A stretch of DNA of 18,230 bases from Pseudomonadota bacterium (GTDB lineage Bacteria; Pseudomonadota; Alphaproteobacteria; Micropepsales; Micropepsaceae): the NCBI GenBank assembly GCA_025360685.1, contig JANYBR010000467.1:1-18230 (forward strand). Reading direction: 5' to 3'. The notes under the pieces are model-generated. The model was given only the letters and a program-made list of their open reading frames with translations. It did not search any database and was not told where the DNA came from. The position numbers and the translations under genes are program-made. Numbering within the stretch: the stretch's first letter is position 1; the number at the start of each line of letters is the position of its first letter. Below, in pieces: positions 14,867 to 18,230 of the stretch.

Positions 14867-14940
14867 GCGGGCGTAGCTCAATGGTAGAGCTGTAGCTTCC
14901 CAAGCTACTGACGAGGGTTCGATTCCCTTCGCCCGCTCCA
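14867..14940 (+). tRNA. tRNA-Gly (anticodon CCC)
   Basis: A complete 74-base tRNA with encoded CCA (14938-14940). The acceptor stem GCGGGCG/CGCCCGC (14867-14873/14930-14936) is perfect. The D-arm is GCTC...GAGC (14876-14890). The anticodon stem GTAGC/GCTAC flanks the loop TTCCCAA (14897-14903), giving anticodon CCC, which reads GGG. The variable loop is 4 bases. The T-arm is GAGGG-TTCGATT-CCCTT with one G-U pair. The discriminator is U (14937), as usual for bacterial tRNA-Gly. Confidence 0.97.
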
Positions 14941-15062
14941 GTCTTCGCGGTGCAGCGGAGAAAAGTGCGACGGCATAGCGGCAGATTGGCGAACGCCATT
15001 CGACGCGCGCCGACGGCCTCTGCCGTGGCTAGGCCCAGGCGAGCCGGTCTTCCATCGTAGCT

Positions 15063-15644
15063 CTAACTCGCCTTGCGTTCGAAATAGTCCCGCGCCCAGA
15101 GAAACAGCGCCAGGCCCGTGTCCTCGGCCGCGCGCAGATGCGCCGAGGACGTACCAATCATGAACGTGCCGCTCGGTGTCAGCTGATAAGCCAGCAAGAA
15201 GCGATCGATGCTGCGAACCAGCTTTGCGGCATTGCTACTTTCGACGACCATGTCGGCTCTCTCGCCCAGCGCGGAGTCGACAAAATCTCCGTCCCGCACT
15301 CCGACCAGAACTCTGCAATCCGAAATGCCGGCGATTCTCTCGGACGCGGTCGCGGTCTCGTCCATGCTCAGTCCATCGAGGACGAATATCGCCGCGCCCA
15401 GATGCGTGCCGCGGTTCATGAGCACTCCGGCGTAGGAGCGATAGTCAAGTCCCAGCCGTTCGGCGCGTTTCAGACGATGCAGCGCGATGTCCCGGCGCGG
15501 TGGCTTCCAGGCTTGTGCATGCGCGCGGCGCCAGAGCCAGGCTTCCCAGGACAGATCGAGTGCAGGGCCGCCATTGTGACCGATGTGCGGGGGCTCACCC
15601 TGGTAGGGGGAGAGTTGAACCGCAATGCGCCGCCTGTATGGCAT
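15063..15644 (-). CDS. Conserved hypothetical protein with IGHNGGP motif
   Basis: A 193-residue protein of unknown function. The N-terminus holds PPHIGHNGGPALD (18-30), a motif I associate with small alphaproteobacterial proteins. It is followed by a Trp/Arg-rich stretch and PPRRDIALHRLKRAERLGLDY (48-68), also typical of that group. The C-terminal part (~75-190) looks like a compact alpha/beta domain, with hydrophobic strands AAIFVLDG and VLVGVRDGD and a helix-rich end. No catalytic motif is recognised, and there is no signal peptide or membrane segment. ATG 15644 was chosen because it places the conserved motif near the start; a longer frame exists to 15740. Divergent from purA. Confidence 0.68.
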   Translation of the reverse strand: MPYRRRIAVQLSPYQGEPPHIGHNGGPALDLSWEAWLWRRAHAQAWKPPRRDIALHRLKRAERLGLDYRSYAGVLMNRGTHLGAAIFVLDGLSMDETATASERIAGISDCRVLVGVRDGDFVDSALGERADMVVESSNAAKLVRSIDRFLLAYQLTPSGTFMIGTSSAHLRAAEDTGLALFLWARDYFERKAS

Positions 15645-15729
15645 GGATACCCGCGAAACTGCCCGAATCCACGATAGCAAGCCTCGCCGAGGAGCAAAAA
15701 GGCCGGATCGTCGCAGTGCAGCAAATCGG

Positions 15730-15759
15730 TTCGCGCGCAATCGCCGACGCGCTATAAAT
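15730..15759 (+). promoter_or_regulatory. Possible purA promoter
   Basis: TATAAA (15753-15758) is an almost perfect -10 box in an otherwise GC-rich gap between divergent genes. A weak TTCGCG (3/6) lies 17 bases upstream at 15730-15735. Transcription would start near 15765, leaving a ~50-base leader to the purA ATG. Confidence 0.4.
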
Positions 15760-15769
15760 GGTCACCGTG

Positions 15770-15790
15770 CCCGGCGAATCCTTTGCCGGG
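15770..15790 (+). promoter_or_regulatory. GC hairpin in the purA leader
   Basis: CCCGGC (15770-15775) and GCCGGG (15785-15790) form a perfect 6-bp stem with a 9-base loop, ending 25 bases before the purA ATG. No T-run follows, so it is not an intrinsic terminator. It may stabilise the message or be a protein site, or be chance. Confidence 0.3.
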
Positions 15791-15815
15791 AGACTCGTTC
15801 ATCCGGGTACGGAAT

Positions 15816-17105
15816 ATGTCCAACGTCGCAGTGATCGGCGCCCAGTGGGGTGACGAGGGAAAAGGCAAGATCATCGACTGGCTCGCCAACCGGGCCGAGA
15901 TGGTGGTGCGTTTCCAGGGCGGCAACAATGCCGGCCACACTATCGTCGTCGGCGACAAGACCTACAAACTCTCGCTGCTGCCGTCGGGCGTCATCCAGGG
16001 CAAGCGCTCGATCATCGGCAATGGAGTCGTCGTCGATCCCTGGGCGCTGCTGGAGGAAATCGCGCGCGTTGGTGCGGCAGGCCTCAGGGTCACGCCCGAT
16101 ACTCTGGTGTTGGCGGAGAACGCCGTGCTGGTGCTGCCCATACACCGCGAACTCGACGAAGTGCGCGAGTCCTCCAACTCCGTGCAGCGGCTGGGCACGA
16201 CCAAGCGCGGCATCGGTCCGGCCTACGAAGACAAGGTCGGGCGGCGCGCCCTCCGCGTGGTCGATCTGAAGGATCCGGCGAGCCTGCCGGCGAAGATCGA
16301 CCGGCTGCTCGCCCATCACAATGCGCTGCGCCGCGGCTCCGGCGCCGAAGAGATCGACGCGGGAGCGCTTCTGGAAGCGCTCAAGGAGATCGCGCCGAAG
16401 ATACTTCCCTATATCGGCTCAAGCTGGCGCGAACTCGATGCCGCCCGCCGCGCGGGCAAGCGGATCTTGTTCGAAGGCGCGCAGGCTGTCCTGCTCGACA
16501 TCGATCACGGCACCTATCCCTATGTCACCTCGTCGAACACGGTGGCGGGACAGGCGGCCGCCGGTTCGGGCATCGGACCACGCCAGATCGGCTATGTACT
16601 GGGCATCACTAAGAGCTACACCACGCGCGTCGGCGAAGGACCGTTCCCCACCGAGCAGCTCAACGACATCGGCGAGAAGCTTGGCGCACGCGGCAATGAA
16701 TTTGGCACCGTGACGGGGCGCAAGCGGCGCTGCGGCTGGTTCGATTCCGTGCTGGTGCGCCAGACCACGATCACCGGCGGAATCGACGGCATCGCACTGA
16801 CCAAGCTCGATATCCTCGATGCGTTCGAGACGATCGAGGTCTGTGTCGGCTACCAGCTTGACGACAAGGTTCTGGACTATCTGCCCGCGGACGCGAACGA
16901 GCAGGCTCGCCTGACCCCGGTCTACGAGACGATGGACGGCTGGAACAGTTCGACGCGCGGCGCGCGCAGCTGGGCGCAGCTACCGGCCAACGCCATCAAG
17001 TATGTGCGCCGGATCGAGGAACTGATCGGCGCGCCGGTAGCACTGCTTTCGACCAGCCCGGATCGCGACGACACGATTACCGTGCGCGATCCCTTTGTCG
17101 GATAG
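15816..17105 (+). CDS. purA: Adenylosuccinate synthetase
   Basis: A 429-residue cytoplasmic enzyme joining IMP and aspartate with GTP to form adenylosuccinate, the first committed step to AMP. The N-terminus has the GTP-binding loop GDEGKGK (12-18) in QWGDEGKGKIIDWLA, with D13 as catalytic base, and NNAGHTIVV with H41. QRLGTTKRGIGPAYEDK and FEGAQAVLLDIDHGTYPYVTSSNT are further family signatures, and the C-terminus has LSTSPDRDDTITVRDPF. The length equals the usual ~430. ATG 15816 gives the standard MSNVAVIGAQWGDEGKGK start; an in-frame start at 15783 would add 11 non-conserved residues. Possible promoter and leader hairpin lie upstream. Confidence 0.97.
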   Translation: MSNVAVIGAQWGDEGKGKIIDWLANRAEMVVRFQGGNNAGHTIVVGDKTYKLSLLPSGVIQGKRSIIGNGVVVDPWALLEEIARVGAAGLRVTPDTLVLAENAVLVLPIHRELDEVRESSNSVQRLGTTKRGIGPAYEDKVGRRALRVVDLKDPASLPAKIDRLLAHHNALRRGSGAEEIDAGALLEALKEIAPKILPYIGSSWRELDAARRAGKRILFEGAQAVLLDIDHGTYPYVTSSNTVAGQAAAGSGIGPRQIGYVLGITKSYTTRVGEGPFPTEQLNDIGEKLGARGNEFGTVTGRKRRCGWFDSVLVRQTTITGGIDGIALTKLDILDAFETIEVCVGYQLDDKVLDYLPADANEQARLTPVYETMDGWNSSTRGARSWAQLPANAIKYVRRIEELIGAPVALLSTSPDRDDTITVRDPFVG

Positions 17106-17112
17106 GGCAGAT

Positions 17113-17140
17113 TTCCGTAGCGGAATTGACCACTTCCGCT
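17113..17140 (+). promoter_or_regulatory. Mutually exclusive small hairpins after purA
   Basis: AGCGGAA (17119-17125) pairs perfectly with TTCCGCT (17134-17140) across an 8-base loop. The same CGGAA can instead pair with TTCCG (17113-17117) across a 3-base loop. The site follows the purA stop by 7 bases and precedes the nitronate monooxygenase gene. No T-run follows, so it may be a processing or attenuation element, or chance. Confidence 0.25.
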
Positions 17141-17195
17141 GGCCACCAAAACGCGGCAGGCTCACCGCAGAGATAACAGACAAGGGGTTACGGTT

Positions 17196-18170
17196 ATGAT
17201 CAAGACACGCTTCACCGAAATGTTCGGCGTCGAGGTGCCGATTACCTGTGGCGGCATGACCCGCGTGGGCAAGGCGGAGCTGATCGCGGCTGTGGCCAAC
17301 GCGGGCGCGCTCGGTTTTCTCACCGCGCTCACGCCCGGATCGCCTGAGCTTCTGGTGAAGGAGATCAAGAAAACCCGCGATCTGACGGACAAGCCATTCG
17401 GCATCAATCTGACGATTCTGCCGACCATCAATCCGGTACCGTACGACGAATATCGTCGGGTCATCATCGAAAGCGGACTGGGGATCGTCGAAACCGCAGG
17501 CAATAATCCACAGCCGCATCTGCCCGCCTTCAAGGCCGGCGGCGTCAAGGTCATCCACAAGTGTGTCACGGCGCGTCACGCGGTGAAGGCAGAGTCGATC
17601 GGCGTCGACTGCGTCTCGATCGACGGCTTCGAATGCGCTGGGCATCCGGGCGAAGAAGACATTGGCGGCCTGGTTCTCTTTCCGGTGACGACCGCTCGGT
17701 TGAAGATCCCGGTGATCGCATCGGGCGGCATCGCCGACGCGCGCGGCCTGGTTGCTGCGCTGGCGCTGGGCTGCGAAGGCGCCAACATGGGAACACGCTT
17801 CATGGCCACAAAGGAAGCCCCGATCCACCAGAAGGTGAAGGAAGCCCTCGTCGCCAATGACGAACGCGCGACGGACATGATTTTCCGCACCATGCACAAC
17901 TCATCGCGCGTGGCGCGCAATGCCATCAGCCAGCAGGTGGTGGAGATCGAGCGTCGCGGCGGCGCCAAGTTCGAAGACGTGCGCGAACTGGTGGCCGGCA
18001 CGCGCGGCGGCAAGGTCTATGACACAGGCGACACCGATTACGGCATCTGGTCGGCTGGCCAGACCCAGGGGCTTATCCACGACATCCCGACATGCATGGA
18101 ACTGATGACGCGCATCATGACCGAGGCGCAGCAGATCATCCGTGACCGCCTCGACAAGATGGTGGCGTAG
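17196..18170 (+). CDS. Nitronate monooxygenase (2-nitropropane dioxygenase family)
   Basis: A 324-residue FMN-dependent TIM-barrel oxidase, expected to oxidise propionate 3-nitronate or similar nitronates to carbonyls. The N-terminus VPITCGGMTRVGKAELIAAVANAGALGFL (14-42) is characteristic of the family. DGFECAGHPGEE (143-154) contains H150, in the position of the His of the EGxGHxG-type active-site loop. ASGGIADARG (175-184) and GANMGTRFM (195-203) are the FMN-phosphate sites. The length fits. The start is well supported by AAGGGG 8 bases before ATG 17196. It lies 90 bp after purA on the same strand and may be partly co-transcribed. FabK-type enoyl reductases share the fold, but the sequence fits NMO better. 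Confidence 0.9.
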   Translation: MIKTRFTEMFGVEVPITCGGMTRVGKAELIAAVANAGALGFLTALTPGSPELLVKEIKKTRDLTDKPFGINLTILPTINPVPYDEYRRVIIESGLGIVETAGNNPQPHLPAFKAGGVKVIHKCVTARHAVKAESIGVDCVSIDGFECAGHPGEEDIGGLVLFPVTTARLKIPVIASGGIADARGLVAALALGCEGANMGTRFMATKEAPIHQKVKEALVANDERATDMIFRTMHNSSRVARNAISQQVVEIERRGGAKFEDVRELVAGTRGGKVYDTGDTDYGIWSAGQTQGLIHDIPTCMELMTRIMTEAQQIIRDRLDKMVA

Positions 18171-18210
18171 AGTTGCTTTTGGTTCGACCGAGTAACCGCC
18201 ATAATGTCAC

Positions 18211-18230
18211 GGCCCGCCGGAGTGCGGGCC
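18211..18230 (+). terminator. Hairpin cut by the window end, probable terminator
   Basis: GGCCCGC (18211-18217) and GCGGGCC (18224-18230) are perfect 7-base arms around CGGAGT, 40 bases after the nitronate monooxygenase stop. The position and G+C content suit an intrinsic terminator. Any T-run would lie past the last base of the window, so this cannot be confirmed. Confidence 0.5.

Noticed and set aside
15783..15815. Upstream start for purA
   Set aside because: The extra 11 residues are not part of PurA, whose conserved N-terminus begins at the 15816 ATG.
16980..17897. 305-codon minus-strand frame opposite purA end and nitronate monooxygenase
   Set aside because: It spans the ends of two well-supported genes and lacks any recognisable domain.

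Overview
This window looks like ordinary chromosomal DNA from a GC-rich alphaproteobacterium, roughly 60-65% G+C by eye. Four features suggest this: a class I (archaeal-type) lysyl-tRNA synthetase, a long tandem-domain dCTP deaminase, a DUF1036 secreted protein, and an IGHNGGP-motif protein of a kind I associate with Alphaproteobacteria. A long inverted repeat after leuB matches the style of dispersed intergenic repeats in this class. I cannot name the genus. I see no transposase, integrase, phage module, CRISPR array or toxin-antitoxin pair.

Layout. 1-355 is the 3' end of leuB (+), followed by a large two-block inverted repeat (364-481). 489-2122 (-) is a TetR regulator translationally coupled to a zinc-free quinone oxidoreductase. 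Divergent from it, 2335-3232 (+) holds two adjacent hotdog thioesterases. The pair probably forms a small acyl-CoA or xenobiotic-response locus under the TetR protein. 3246-4109 (-) holds a DoxX membrane protein and a small single-pass membrane protein. 4242-5291 (-) is pyrD, divergent from an S24-peptidase-type repressor (5400-6038, +). A strong palindrome lies between them and is a good candidate operator. 6039-8410 (-) is lysK followed by a coupled exported repeat protein.

8490-12420 (+) holds a DinG/XPD-like iron-sulphur helicase with a degenerate exonuclease-like N-terminus, then the tandem-domain dCTP deaminase. The 341 bp gap after dcd contains no convincing gene. It does contain a structured block with competing pairings and a very stable terminal hairpin, which I flag as a possible small RNA. 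A RimJ/RimL-type acetyltransferase follows (12762-13283, +). Two exported small proteins (DUF1036 and SnoaL/NTF2-like) lie on the minus strand. A lower-GC stretch with a doubtful Cys-rich reading frame precedes a tRNA-Gly(CCC) at 14867-14940. An IGHNGGP-motif protein of unknown function (-) is divergent from purA (15816-17105, +). A nitronate monooxygenase (17196-18170, +) and a hairpin cut by the window end close the window.

Most genes are housekeeping: leucine, pyrimidine, purine and dNTP metabolism, and tRNA charging. I did not find a clear undescribed multi-gene system. The items most worth a second look are the 12490-12655 structured region, the pyrD/S24 palindrome, the helicase N-terminus and the paired Asp/Glu hotdog enzymes.
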